Shown piece after piece: positions 36,536 through 46,331 of a stretch of DNA of 64,000 bases; the stretch's first letter is position 1; each line of letters opens with the position of its first letter. The position numbers and the translations under genes were made by a program. Where the stretch lies: NCBI RefSeq assembly GCF_009380215.1, contig NZ_WHUG01000004.1, positions 248,001 through 312,000 on the forward strand, written 5' to 3'. This DNA is from Rugamonas aquatica (GTDB lineage: Bacteria > Pseudomonadota > Gammaproteobacteria > Burkholderiales > Burkholderiaceae_D). The notes beneath the pieces are model-generated. The model searched no databases, was not told where the DNA came from, and saw nothing but the letters and a program-made list of their open reading frames with translations.

Positions 36536-39514
36536 ATGCATATGAAAAAACTGGTGGCCGCGATGGTGGCGGTAGGTTTGGCTTCAACCGCGCTGGCCGC
36601 CGACGAGCAGGATGAGCAGGCGCAGAAGAGCGACAAGGACCAGAAGATCACACGGGTCGAAGTGACCGGCTCCAGCCTGAAACGCATCAACGCCGAGACG
36701 GCGTCGCCGGTGCAGGTGATCGACGCCAAGCAGATCGAGAACATGGGCGCGCGCACGCTGCTGCAAGTGCTGGACAACCTGCCTGCGGCACGTCCGTCGC
36801 AGCAGGACTTCCGCTCGATGTTCACCGGCTCCGACGGCGCATCGCAGGCCAATCTGCGCGGCTTGGGCGCGCAGGGCACGCTGGTGCTGCTGAACGGCCG
36901 ACGCCTGTCGTTCTACGGTGCGCCGGCCGGCTTCCAGACCATGTTCGTCAATATCGACGCCATTCCCGCAGCCGCCATCGAGCGCATGGAGGTGCTGACC
37001 GACGGCGCCTCGGCGGTCTACGGCTCCGACGCGGTGGCCGGCGTCATCAACGTCATCACCAAGAAAAGTTATCAGGGGCTGGAAGCGCGCGGCAGCGCCG
37101 ACTTTTCGTCCAACGTCAAATCCTACGGCGAGCGCCAGGGCAACGTCATCTACGGCCTGGGCGATTTGAACAGCGACGGCTGGAACGTCTACGGCTCGAT
37201 CAACCTCTATCAGCGCGACCGCATTGCGCTGGAAGACACCTATCTGAAGCGCCCGGACTACTTCTACGTTAACAACCCGACCTTCGTTTCCGGCATGCGC
37301 ATCGGCGTCGGCAGCGAGCCGGGTGTGGTCAATCCGGGCACGCTGTTCGTCTTCGACAAGGCCAACAACAACGCCCGCACCCAGCGCGCCGTCAACGGCT
37401 GCAACACCTCGATTACCGAGGCCTCGGGCACCCGCTGCGTGTGGAATACGCTGCCATACCAGCTCGACACCGGCCCGAAATCCGACCGCGCCACCGGCTA
37501 CCTGAGCGGCCGCGTGAAACTGGGCGGCGACCTGGAAGGCTTTGCCGAAGCGGCCTACACCCATATCAAAATGCGTGGCGAGAACGGCCCGCGCAGCTTC
37601 AACAGCGGCGGCACCAGCAACTGGTTCGCCCGCAATACCGGCACCACGCTGAACACCTTCATCAATCCTTATCTCGGCCCGAACAACGTCTACCTGAAGG
37701 GCAAGCTGGATGCGGACATGGCGGCCAAGATGGGCGGCGCCGCAGGCCTGAACTACATCATGCTCGACGCGCCGGGCCACTTCGGCCAGACCAACGAGGA
37801 TAACAACTACCGCGCGCTGGTCGGCCTGCGCGGCAGCATCGGCGGCGGCTGGGACTTCGAGACGGCGCTCAGCGTGGCGGGCAGCCATTCGACGCTGTAC
37901 CAGACGATCAATATCAACACCGCCGGCTTCGCCAAGGCGTTCGGCCCGTTCACCACCGACGCCGCCACCGGCCGCACCTACATCGCCGACAACCCGGCCT
38001 ACAAGTTCGGCGAAATCAGCGATTCCAATTCCGCGCTGCTGCGCGCCGCCTATCCGACCTTCGACATCCAGTCCTGGACCAAGCTGATTACCTGGGATGG
38101 CAAGGTCGAAGGCACCATCTTCAAACTGGGCGAACGCGAAGTGCGCGCCGCATTCGGCGTCAACCTGATGCGCGAGAGCTTCTACACGCCGGGCAATCCG
38201 GACGCGGCCAACGGCCTGATTACGCAGCAGGGCGGCTCCTGGTTCGACGGCCAGCGCAACGTCGCCGCCGTATTCGGCGAGGTGGTGATACCTGTCACCG
38301 ACAAGCTGGAAGTGAACGCCGCCGCGCGCCTGGACAAGTACCCGAACTTCGCCGCCAACCTGGCGCCGAAACTGGGCGTGTTGTGGCGCGCGCGTCCTGA
38401 GGTGATGGTGCGCGGCACCTACTCCGAAGGCTTCCGCGCACCGAACCTGGCCGAATCGGGCAGCGGCGGCGTGTTCGCGCAGGTGGGCGGCATCCGCGAC
38501 ACCGTGCGCTGCGACGAAACCAATGCGATCGCCAAGGTGCTGATGAAATCCGTCTCGCCGGCCGAGGTGGAGCTGGGCAAGGGCCTGCTCAATTCGAACT
38601 GCTCGACCACGGTCGGCGGCCTGACGCCGCCTAATCCGTCGCTGCGTCCGGAGAAGGCCAAGATCTCGACCGCAGGCCTGGTGCTGCAACCGGCCAAGGA
38701 TGTCAGCGTTTCGGTGGACTACTGGTTCGCCTACCGCCGCAATGAAATCGTGCGCCAGGACTTCAACGAGCTGTTCACCCAGCTGGTCGACAAATACGGC
38801 CCTGGCTTGTCCGGCACCAGCGCCGCGATCCGCAACCCGATCACCGACGGTGACCGCGGCAATATGGCGGCGGTGGCCAGCATGTGCGCCAACCCTGCCA
38901 ATGCTGCGGCCTGCGCCGGCGGCGTGCCGAAGTACACGGTGGGTAATCTGGGTGGCTTGATTAACTCCTATTCGAACCGTGGCCGCACGCTGATCGACGG
39001 CGTCGATATCGATGCGCGCACCCGCTTCTCGCTGGGCGAATGGGGCAAGTTGAACACCGGCGTAGCGGCCACCATCCGTCGTCGCGAGACCTACAACTCC
39101 GAAGACGGCACCGGCTTCACCGGCAACGTCGTCGGCTTCTACGACTCGCCCCGCGTGCGTGCGACCCTCAATGCCGACTGGGCCTACCGCAACTTCATCA
39201 CCAGCGTGTTCGTCAACTACACCGGCAAGACCAAATGGGCATACGGCCCTTGGGACAAGGACAACACGCCTGAGAAGTGCACCGCGGCTTCGGTGGCGCT
39301 GCCAGCTGACCTATGTGGCGGCGCGCCGTCGTACTACACGGTCAACCTGGGCTTGAACTGGAAACCGATGAAGAACCTGGACGTGGGCCTGAACATCAAG
39401 AACCTGCTGAACAAGCAGCCTACCTATGATCCTAACGGCTGGGAAGGTTACAACCACAGCCAGAACCTGTTTGGCCGCATGTACTCGTTCTCGGCCAGCT
39501 ACAAGTTCTTCTGA
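36536..39514 (+). CDS. TonB-dependent receptor
   Basis: 992 aa. Signal peptide MHMKKLVAAMVAVGLASTALAA; the plug begins with ITRVEVTGSSLKRINAETASPVQVI and contains LRGLGAQGTLVLLNGRR and VYGSDAVAGVINVITKK. The barrel ends with SASYKFF and terminal Phe. This is the type that imports oligosaccharides across the outer membrane. The first ATG has a GGGAGA site. It is second in the GH31 operon, so GalNAc-containing glycans are the likely cargo. Confidence 0.92.
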   Translation: MHMKKLVAAMVAVGLASTALAADEQDEQAQKSDKDQKITRVEVTGSSLKRINAETASPVQVIDAKQIENMGARTLLQVLDNLPAARPSQQDFRSMFTGSDGASQANLRGLGAQGTLVLLNGRRLSFYGAPAGFQTMFVNIDAIPAAAIERMEVLTDGASAVYGSDAVAGVINVITKKSYQGLEARGSADFSSNVKSYGERQGNVIYGLGDLNSDGWNVYGSINLYQRDRIALEDTYLKRPDYFYVNNPTFVSGMRIGVGSEPGVVNPGTLFVFDKANNNARTQRAVNGCNTSITEASGTRCVWNTLPYQLDTGPKSDRATGYLSGRVKLGGDLEGFAEAAYTHIKMRGENGPRSFNSGGTSNWFARNTGTTLNTFINPYLGPNNVYLKGKLDADMAAKMGGAAGLNYIMLDAPGHFGQTNEDNNYRALVGLRGSIGGGWDFETALSVAGSHSTLYQTININTAGFAKAFGPFTTDAATGRTYIADNPAYKFGEISDSNSALLRAAYPTFDIQSWTKLITWDGKVEGTIFKLGEREVRAAFGVNLMRESFYTPGNPDAANGLITQQGGSWFDGQRNVAAVFGEVVIPVTDKLEVNAAARLDKYPNFAANLAPKLGVLWRARPEVMVRGTYSEGFRAPNLAESGSGGVFAQVGGIRDTVRCDETNAIAKVLMKSVSPAEVELGKGLLNSNCSTTVGGLTPPNPSLRPEKAKISTAGLVLQPAKDVSVSVDYWFAYRRNEIVRQDFNELFTQLVDKYGPGLSGTSAAIRNPITDGDRGNMAAVASMCANPANAAACAGGVPKYTVGNLGGLINSYSNRGRTLIDGVDIDARTRFSLGEWGKLNTGVAATIRRRETYNSEDGTGFTGNVVGFYDSPRVRATLNADWAYRNFITSVFVNYTGKTKWAYGPWDKDNTPEKCTAASVALPADLCGGAPSYYTVNLGLNWKPMKNLDVGLNIKNLLNKQPTYDPNGWEGYNHSQNLFGRMYSFSASYKFF

Positions 39515-39545
39515 TCCGCGCTAAAACAACAACAGGAGGAGCAGC

Positions 39546-42500
39546 ATGCAACACCAACGATTCAAGCCGCGCAACAGCGCCATCCGCCAGGCGACGGCAA
39601 TACTCATCGCGCTGACGGTGGCCGGCAGCGGCGGCCAGGCCTGGGCGCAGTCCAACGCCACGGCTACCATCTTCGGCGAAGTGCAGTCGCCGGCCGGCGC
39701 CACCGTGGTGCTGGAAAACCTGGCCACCGGCGCGCAGCGTACGCTGACGCCGGATGCGTCGGGCCGCTACATCGCCAACTCGATGCCGCCGGGCCGCTAT
39801 GCGGCACGCGTGGTGCGCGGCGGTACCGTGCAGGCCACGCAGGAAATTGAAGCGTTGGTGGGCGGTGGCGCGGAGGTCAACTTCGCCGCCGTCGATGCCG
39901 CCGCCACCGTTGTGGTGCGCGGCGCCCGCACGCTGATCGACGTCTCCAGCACCAACAACGGCGTCGTCTTCACCGCCAAGGAGCTGAAGGCGCTGCCGGT
40001 GGCGAACGACGTCGCCTCGGTCGTGCAGCTGACGCCGGGCGTGGCGCGCGGCACCAACTCGCAGTATGGCAGCGCGCCGCAGATCGGCGGTTCCGGCCAG
40101 TCGGAGAACGCGTTCTATGTGAACGGCTTCCCGATCACGAACATCCTGACCCAGGTCGGCGCGTCCGAGCTGCCGTTCGGCGCCATCTCCAACATGCAGG
40201 TGCTGACGGGCGGCTACGGCTCGGAGTTCGGCCGCTCCACCGGCGGCGTGGTCAACATCACCACCAAGAGCGGCGGTAACAAGTTCGAATTCGGCGGCAA
40301 GCTGTCGACCCTTCCGCGCGGCTTGAAGGGCACGACCGCCAATACCTACTTCCCCAACACGGGCGCCAATCCCAAGACCGATGGCAAGCTGCTGTACGCT
40401 AACCAGGACAACGGCAGCACCAGCAAGACCATCGGCCTGTATGGCAGCGGCCCGCTAATCAAGAACAAGCTGTTCGCCTTCGTCGCGCTGGAACGCACCA
40501 AGTCCGACAGCCAGTCGGTCGGCGCTTCCACCGAGACCAAGGCTTCAGACTTGCGTACCGGCTGGAACACCAGTAACACGGAAGTGAACCGCTACCTGGC
40601 CAAGATCGATTACAACCTGGCCGAAGACCATCACCTGGAATACACCAAGCTGTATGACCGCACCACCACGCGCAGCCAGGCCTACGGCTACAGCTACGCG
40701 ACGCAGTCGAGCACCGGTGTGCCGGGCGGCAGCGGCGAAACCACCATCAACTGCTGCGGCGCGGCCTCCGCGCCAGGCGCCGACATCGATGTGCTGAAGT
40801 ACACCGGCTACCTGACCGACAATCTGACCGTGACCGCCTTGTACGGCAAGTCGCGCACCATCCACCGCCGCTCGCCGGAAGGCTACGATCCATCGCTGCC
40901 GCAGATCTCCAGCACCACGGCGGTACAGGTGCCGGGCCTGAATTATCCCAGCCCGCAGACCGTCACCGGCAACCTGGTCGATCCGAATTCCGGCGACGAG
41001 CAAAAGGGCAAGCGGCTGGATGTCGAGTATCGCCTCGGCAGCCACTCGCTGCGCGCCGGTATCGACCGCATCGATGTCGATTCGCGCGTCGGTCTGGGCC
41101 TGGCCGGCGGCTATCGCTGGTCCTACCACAAGGATGCGCCCAACGCGCAGATCAATGGCGCCAACCAGACCTTGGCGCAGGGCGGCGGCTTCGGCACGCA
41201 GGGTTACTACGTCAGCCGCGACTTCTACAGCAACCTCGCGCATCCGACCAGCGAACAGTCGGCGCAGTACATCCAGGACCACTACCAGATCACCGACCGC
41301 GTGCTGCTGGACCTGGGCCTGCGCCGCGAACAGTTCACCAACTACACCAGCAACGGCGACGCCTTCATCTCGCAACGCAATATGATCGCGCCGCGCGTCA
41401 GCGCCAGCTGGGACTACAACGGTGACGGTTCGCTCAAGCTGTCCTTCAACGCCGGCCGCTATCACCTGCCGGTGCCGTCCAACCTGTCCAGCAATATGGC
41501 GGCGCCGTTCACGTCGACCAGCGAATTCTTCACCTACACCGGTGTCGATGCGACCACCGGCGCGCCGACCGGACTGCACGCGCTGGGCACCAAGCCTTAT
41601 TCCGCCAACAACGCCTACGGCCAAAGCCGCGACGCGCGCGAAGTCACCGCCATCGGCCTGAAGCCGCTGTCGCAGGACGAATTCGCGTTCGGCCTGGAGA
41701 AAGCCTTCAACAAGAAACTGGTGGCCGGCGCCAGCTTCCTGTACCGCCGCCTGAACGACACCAACGACGACAGCTGCGACCAGCGTCCGATCGACGCCTG
41801 GGCCACCGCCAACAAGGTCGACACCAGCAATTGGGGCGGCTTCCAGTGCGCGATCATCAATCCGGGCCGCGACAACGCGCTGTGGATCGACTTCGCCGAC
41901 GGCAAAGGCCTGCGCCGCGTCGACATCTCCGCGGCCCAGTGGGGCAACCCGAAACCGGAGCGCACCTACCGCGCGCTGAACCTGTTCGTCGAGCACCCGT
42001 TCAGCAATGGCTGGTACGGCAAGGTCACTTACACGCTGTCCGCGCTGAAGGGCAATATGGAAGGGCAGACCGATACCATCGGCGGCGGCGACGTTGGCCT
42101 GACCGTCAGCGACGACCACAAGGAGCTGATGTACAACGCCTATGGCTATCTGCCGGGCGATCACCGGCATGCGATCAAGGCGTATGGCTTCATGCAGGTG
42201 CTGCCGGAGCTGACCGTCGGCGGTAACCTGGCGTTGACTTCGGGCGCTCCGCGCAACTGCATCGGCAACCTGCCCGACAACCTGCGCTTTGCGAATGACT
42301 ACAACTCGGCCTACTTCTACTGCAAGGGCGTGGCGACCCCGCGCGGCAGCCAGGGACGTTTGCCATGGCAGGCGCAGTTGGACCTGAACCTGGCCTACAC
42401 GCCGCGCTACGCCAAGGGCCTGAGTCTGAAGGTCGATGTGTTCAACGTCTTCGACCGCCAGACCGCCACGCGCTACAACGAGACCTACAATGACGGCAGC

Positions 42501-42581
42501 GGCATCTCGCGCAACTACCTGCAAGTGGCGGGCCGCACGTCCCCGCGCTCGGTGCGTCTGACCGCCGAGTATGAGTTCTGA
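39546..42581 (+). CDS. TonB-dependent receptor with N-terminal carboxypeptidase-regulatory-like domain
   Basis: 1011 aa. After a signal peptide (~35 aa, ending AWAQ) a carboxypeptidase regulatory-like beta domain (IFGEVQSPAGATVVLENLATG, ~40-115) precedes the plug (VVQLTPGVARGTNSQYG, GGYGSEFGRSTGGVVNI). The barrel ends with RLTAEYEF. This Oar-like layout differs from the preceding receptor, so the pair may take different fragments of the same glycan. AGGAGGAGC precedes the ATG; 31 bp after the first receptor. Confidence 0.92.
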   Translation: MQHQRFKPRNSAIRQATAILIALTVAGSGGQAWAQSNATATIFGEVQSPAGATVVLENLATGAQRTLTPDASGRYIANSMPPGRYAARVVRGGTVQATQEIEALVGGGAEVNFAAVDAAATVVVRGARTLIDVSSTNNGVVFTAKELKALPVANDVASVVQLTPGVARGTNSQYGSAPQIGGSGQSENAFYVNGFPITNILTQVGASELPFGAISNMQVLTGGYGSEFGRSTGGVVNITTKSGGNKFEFGGKLSTLPRGLKGTTANTYFPNTGANPKTDGKLLYANQDNGSTSKTIGLYGSGPLIKNKLFAFVALERTKSDSQSVGASTETKASDLRTGWNTSNTEVNRYLAKIDYNLAEDHHLEYTKLYDRTTTRSQAYGYSYATQSSTGVPGGSGETTINCCGAASAPGADIDVLKYTGYLTDNLTVTALYGKSRTIHRRSPEGYDPSLPQISSTTAVQVPGLNYPSPQTVTGNLVDPNSGDEQKGKRLDVEYRLGSHSLRAGIDRIDVDSRVGLGLAGGYRWSYHKDAPNAQINGANQTLAQGGGFGTQGYYVSRDFYSNLAHPTSEQSAQYIQDHYQITDRVLLDLGLRREQFTNYTSNGDAFISQRNMIAPRVSASWDYNGDGSLKLSFNAGRYHLPVPSNLSSNMAAPFTSTSEFFTYTGVDATTGAPTGLHALGTKPYSANNAYGQSRDAREVTAIGLKPLSQDEFAFGLEKAFNKKLVAGASFLYRRLNDTNDDSCDQRPIDAWATANKVDTSNWGGFQCAIINPGRDNALWIDFADGKGLRRVDISAAQWGNPKPERTYRALNLFVEHPFSNGWYGKVTYTLSALKGNMEGQTDTIGGGDVGLTVSDDHKELMYNAYGYLPGDHRHAIKAYGFMQVLPELTVGGNLALTSGAPRNCIGNLPDNLRFANDYNSAYFYCKGVATPRGSQGRLPWQAQLDLNLAYTPRYAKGLSLKVDVFNVFDRQTATRYNETYNDGSGISRNYLQVAGRTSPRSVRLTAEYEF

Positions 42582-42603
42582 TCTTCAACCTGAGGAGAGC
42601 ACA

Positions 42604-43923
42604 ATGAAACAACGACGTTTGTTCCTGTATTCCGCAGCATTGATGTTGAGCGCCTGCGGCGGCACGTCCGCCGACGGGCAGGGTACGCAAACCGCCGCCA
42701 AGGTGGTGATGGGCGGACCATCGGCCACCATTGCCGCCGCCCCTTCGAAGGCGGTGGCGCTGGCCGGCAACGCCTTCATCACCACCGCGCCCGCCGGCGC
42801 GGAGGAGGAGATCAATGACAATGGCCTGGCCAACTGGAGTAACCCGGGCACCATCACCAGCGCTTACTTCCGCATGGCCTCCGCCGGCCAGGTGACGCTG
42901 GGCCTGGACGCCCGGCTGGCCGGCAGCAACAACAGCACCATACGCGTCACCGTCAACGGCACGCCGTTCCTCGTCAAGCTGTCCGTCAATGGCGCCAGGA
43001 CTTACCCGGTCGGCACCGTCAACGTCGCCGCGCCGGGTTATGTGAAGGTCGATCTGCAGGGCGTCAGCAAGGACGGCGGCTACTTCGGCGATGTCTCGGC
43101 GCTGCGCGTGACCACCAGCGCCACCATCAACTACGCCAACGATCCGGCCAACTACTACTGGTCGCGGCGCGGACCGTCGGTCCACATGGGCTACACCACG
43201 CCGGCCAACACCGAGTACTTCTACAACGAGGTGACGGTGCCGGCGGGGCAGGATCCGGAAGGCTCCTACTACATGGCCAACGGCTTCGGCCAGGGCTACT
43301 TCGGCATCCAGGTCAAGTCGCCGAGCGAGCGCTGGGTGCTGTTCTCGGTGTGGGATCCTGATGGCGGCGGCAAGACCACGCTGGTCAAAAAAGGCGCGGG
43401 CGTGGTGGACAACAGCTTCGGTGGCGAAGGCACCGGCGGCCAGTCCTACCTGAGCTACAACTGGATTACCGGGAACACCTACCGCTTCATCACCCGTGCG
43501 CGGCCGGACGGCGCCGGCGCCACCGACTACTCGGCGTGGTTCTACGCGCCGGAGCTGGGCGTGTGGCGCTTCATCGCCACCTGGAAGCGTCCCGCCACGA
43601 CGACGTATTTGACCGGCGCCTACTCCTTCCTGGAGAACTTCATCGATACCCAAGGCTATACTGGCCGGCGTGTATCGTTCGGCAATCAGTGGGCGCGCAA
43701 TGTGTCAGGCGCGTGGTCCGAGGTGACGAAGGCGCGCTTCACCGGCGATGCCACCGTGACCAACGTCCAGCGTATGGACTACGCCGGCGGCCTGGATAAC
43801 GGCCAGTTCTACCTGCGTAACGGCGGCTTCTTCGGCGACTATGTGCCGGTGAACCAGAACTTCACCCGCGCCGCCACCGGCCAGCAACCGGCCGTGGATG
43901 TGACCACGCTGCCGCAGCAATAA
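42604..43923 (+). CDS. Lipoprotein with DUF5077 and DUF3472 domains
   Basis: 439 aa. Lipobox LMLSACGG gives lipid attachment at C18. An N-terminal DUF5077-like beta domain is followed by DUF3472 (ANTEYFYNEVTVPAGQDPEGSY, GYFGIQVKSPSERWVLFSVW, WKRPATTTYLTGAYSFLENF). These domains occur together in glycan-use loci and are thought to bind or cut carbohydrate; the activity is unknown. Located between the TonB receptors and the GH109-type enzyme, 22 bp after the receptor, so a surface glycan-handling role is likely. Confidence 0.83.
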   Translation: MKQRRLFLYSAALMLSACGGTSADGQGTQTAAKVVMGGPSATIAAAPSKAVALAGNAFITTAPAGAEEEINDNGLANWSNPGTITSAYFRMASAGQVTLGLDARLAGSNNSTIRVTVNGTPFLVKLSVNGARTYPVGTVNVAAPGYVKVDLQGVSKDGGYFGDVSALRVTTSATINYANDPANYYWSRRGPSVHMGYTTPANTEYFYNEVTVPAGQDPEGSYYMANGFGQGYFGIQVKSPSERWVLFSVWDPDGGGKTTLVKKGAGVVDNSFGGEGTGGQSYLSYNWITGNTYRFITRARPDGAGATDYSAWFYAPELGVWRFIATWKRPATTTYLTGAYSFLENFIDTQGYTGRRVSFGNQWARNVSGAWSEVTKARFTGDATVTNVQRMDYAGGLDNGQFYLRNGGFFGDYVPVNQNFTRAATGQQPAVDVTTLPQQ

Positions 43924-43944
43924 AAGAATTTTTAAAGGAGCACC

Positions 43945-45297
43945 ATGAAATCTGTTTTTAATCGACGAGACTTCCTGACCGCCGGCGCAGCGTTGGCCGG
44001 CAGCCTGATGATGCCGACCGCCTTTGCCGCCACCCGCGAGCGGGTACGCATCGGCATGATCGGCACCGGCATGCGCGGCCAGGTGCTGTTGCAGGAACTG
44101 CTGCGCCGCGATGACGTGGAAGTCGTCGCGCTGTGCGACATCGAACCCATCATGCTGGGCCGCGCGCTCAAGCAGGTGGAGAAGTCTGGCAAGGCCAAGC
44201 CGAAGACCTTCGGCGAGGACCGCGATCCGCAAGCCTACAAGCGCATGCTGGACGCCGGCACGCTGGACGGCGTCATCATCGCCACGCCGTGGGAATGGCA
44301 TGCGCAGATGGCCATCGCCGCCATGCAGGCCAAGGTGCCCGTCGGTTGCGAGGTGGTGGCCGGCGTGACGCTGCAAGACCATTGGGATGTGCTCAACACG
44401 CAGCTGAAGACCGGCACGCCGTATATGCTGCTGGAGAATGTCTGCTTCCGCCGCGATGTGATGGCGGTGCTGCAGATGGTGCGTTCCGGTTTGTTCGGAG
44501 AGCTGATCCATCTGCAGGGCGGCTACCAGCATGACCTGCGCGCGGTGAAGTTCAACAGCGGCGATCCGGCCAAGCCGTATGGCGGCGGCGTGGAGTTCGG
44601 CGCCAAGGGCTGGTCGGAGGCCAAGTGGCGCACCGAGCATTCGGTGCAGCGCAACGGCGAGCTGTATCCTAGCCATGGCATCGGCCCGTGCGCGATGTAC
44701 ACCAACATCAACCGCGGCAACCGCTTCACGCGCATCAACAGCTTCGCCACCAAGGCGCGCGGCCTGCACGACTACATCGTCAAGCAGCCGGGCGGCGCGG
44801 CCAGCCCGAATGCGAAGACGCAGTTCAAACTGGGCGACGTAGTCACCACCACGCTGGCCTGCGAGAACGGCGAGACCATCCTGCTGCAGCACGACACCTC
44901 GCTGCCGCGCCCTTACTCGCTGGGCTTCCGCGTGCAGGGCACAGACGGCCTGTGGATGGACGTGAACAATTCCATCCACATCGAAGGCAAGAGCAAGCCG
45001 CACCAGTGGGAAGACTTCCAGGCCTACCAGGACAAGTACGACCATCCGCTGTGGCGCAAGCACGCCAAGGATGCGGAAGGCGCAGGCCATGGCGGCATGG
45101 ACTTCTTCGTCATCCAGTCCTTCATCGAGGCGCTGAAGGCGAGGGCGCCGATGCCTATCGATATCTACGATGCGGTGACGTGGAGCGCCATCACGCCGCT
45201 GTCGGAGCAGTCGATCGCGCAGAACTTCCAGACGCTGGACTTCCCCGACTTCACGGCCGGGGCATGGAAGACGCGCAAGCCGATCTTCGCTTTGTAA
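43945..45297 (+). CDS. GH109-type oxidoreductase (probable NAD-dependent alpha-N-acetylgalactosaminidase)
   Basis: 450 aa. Twin-arginine signal (NRRDFLTAGAALAG). The NAD-binding Gfo/Idh/MocA fold begins at VRIGMIGTGMRGQVLL. The GH109-type features NGELYPSHGIGPCAMYTNINRGNRF and ATPWEWHAQMAIAAM are seen. GH109 enzymes cleave alpha-GalNAc by an NAD-linked oxidation-elimination route and are exported with bound cofactor, which fits Tat export. As last gene of the operon it is a second, mechanistically different candidate for releasing terminal GalNAc. Confidence 0.85.
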   Translation: MKSVFNRRDFLTAGAALAGSLMMPTAFAATRERVRIGMIGTGMRGQVLLQELLRRDDVEVVALCDIEPIMLGRALKQVEKSGKAKPKTFGEDRDPQAYKRMLDAGTLDGVIIATPWEWHAQMAIAAMQAKVPVGCEVVAGVTLQDHWDVLNTQLKTGTPYMLLENVCFRRDVMAVLQMVRSGLFGELIHLQGGYQHDLRAVKFNSGDPAKPYGGGVEFGAKGWSEAKWRTEHSVQRNGELYPSHGIGPCAMYTNINRGNRFTRINSFATKARGLHDYIVKQPGGAASPNAKTQFKLGDVVTTTLACENGETILLQHDTSLPRPYSLGFRVQGTDGLWMDVNNSIHIEGKSKPHQWEDFQAYQDKYDHPLWRKHAKDAEGAGHGGMDFFVIQSFIEALKARAPMPIDIYDAVTWSAITPLSEQSIAQNFQTLDFPDFTAGAWKTRKPIFAL

Positions 45298-45351
45298 GGT
45301 GGGGTACAATCTGCTGCGCCTAAACTCAGCACCAGCAGATTGAACCCCTAC

Positions 45352-46275
45352 ATGCCATCACGCCGCCTTTCCCTTATCGCCTTGACCATCTTCGCAGCCG
45401 CCGCAGTTGTCGGCTGCAAGACCAATCCATCGATCGAGACGCCTGCGACACCGCCGCTGGCGGTGCCGGAGCCTCTGCCTCCCAAGAAGATCAAGATCGG
45501 CCTGGCGCTGGGCGGCGGGGCGGCGCGCGGCTTTGCACACATCGGCGTCATCAAGGCGCTGGAGGCACAGGGCATTTACGCGGACATCGTGGTCGGCACC
45601 AGTGCCGGTTCGGTGGTCGGCGCGCTGTACGCGGCCGGGAATACCGGCTTCCAGTTGCAGAAGCTGGCGATGGACATGGACGAAGCGGCGATCTCCGACT
45701 GGGCTGTGCCGCTGTTCGGCAAGAGCTCCGGCGTGCTGAAAGGCGAGGCGCTGCAAACCTATGTGAACAAGGCGGTCAACAATCAGCCTATGGAAAAGCT
45801 GAAGATTCCGTTCGGCGCTGTGGCCTCGGATTTGAAGACCGGCCAGCCCATCCTGTTCCAGCGTGGGAATACGGGGATGGCGGTGCGGGCGTCGTCGTCG
45901 GTGCCCGGTGTGTTCCAGCCGGTGGTGATCAACAACCGTTCGTATGTGGATGGCGGCCTGGTGGCGCCGGTGCCGGTGCGCTTCGCGCGCGACATGGGCG
46001 CGGACTTCGTCATCGCCGTCAACATCTCGACCCAGGCCGATGTGCAGGCCACCGTCAGTTCGCTCGACGTCATCATGCAGACCTTCAGCATCATGGGGCA
46101 GCGCATCAACCAGTATGAGTTGAAGGATGCGGACGTGGTCATCGCGCCTAGCCTGGGCAAGATGGCGGGCAACGACTTCGCCGGCCGCAACCAGGCCATC
46201 CTGGCGGGCGAGCAGGCCGCCGCGCAGGTGATGGCGCAGATCAAACAGAAACTGGAAGCCAAGCGCAAGCCCTGA
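45352..46275 (+). CDS. Patatin-like phospholipase lipoprotein (RssA-like)
   Basis: 307 aa. Lipobox AAVVGC gives lipid attachment at C22. The patatin domain has oxyanion loop GGGAARGFAHIG, nucleophile Ser in GTSAGS and catalytic DGG in YVDGGLVAPVPV. Likely lipase acting at the membrane. The ATG at 45352 has no clear ribosome site; a TACAAT sequence at 45305-45310 may be the -10 of its promoter. Confidence 0.88.
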   Translation: MPSRRLSLIALTIFAAAAVVGCKTNPSIETPATPPLAVPEPLPPKKIKIGLALGGGAARGFAHIGVIKALEAQGIYADIVVGTSAGSVVGALYAAGNTGFQLQKLAMDMDEAAISDWAVPLFGKSSGVLKGEALQTYVNKAVNNQPMEKLKIPFGAVASDLKTGQPILFQRGNTGMAVRASSSVPGVFQPVVINNRSYVDGGLVAPVPVRFARDMGADFVIAVNISTQADVQATVSSLDVIMQTFSIMGQRINQYELKDADVVIAPSLGKMAGNDFAGRNQAILAGEQAAAQVMAQIKQKLEAKRKP

Positions 46276-46331
46276 CACAGGGACGGCCCCAGTCGCAGTA
46301 CAATATCCGGTCCAATAATAAGGAAGAGCAC

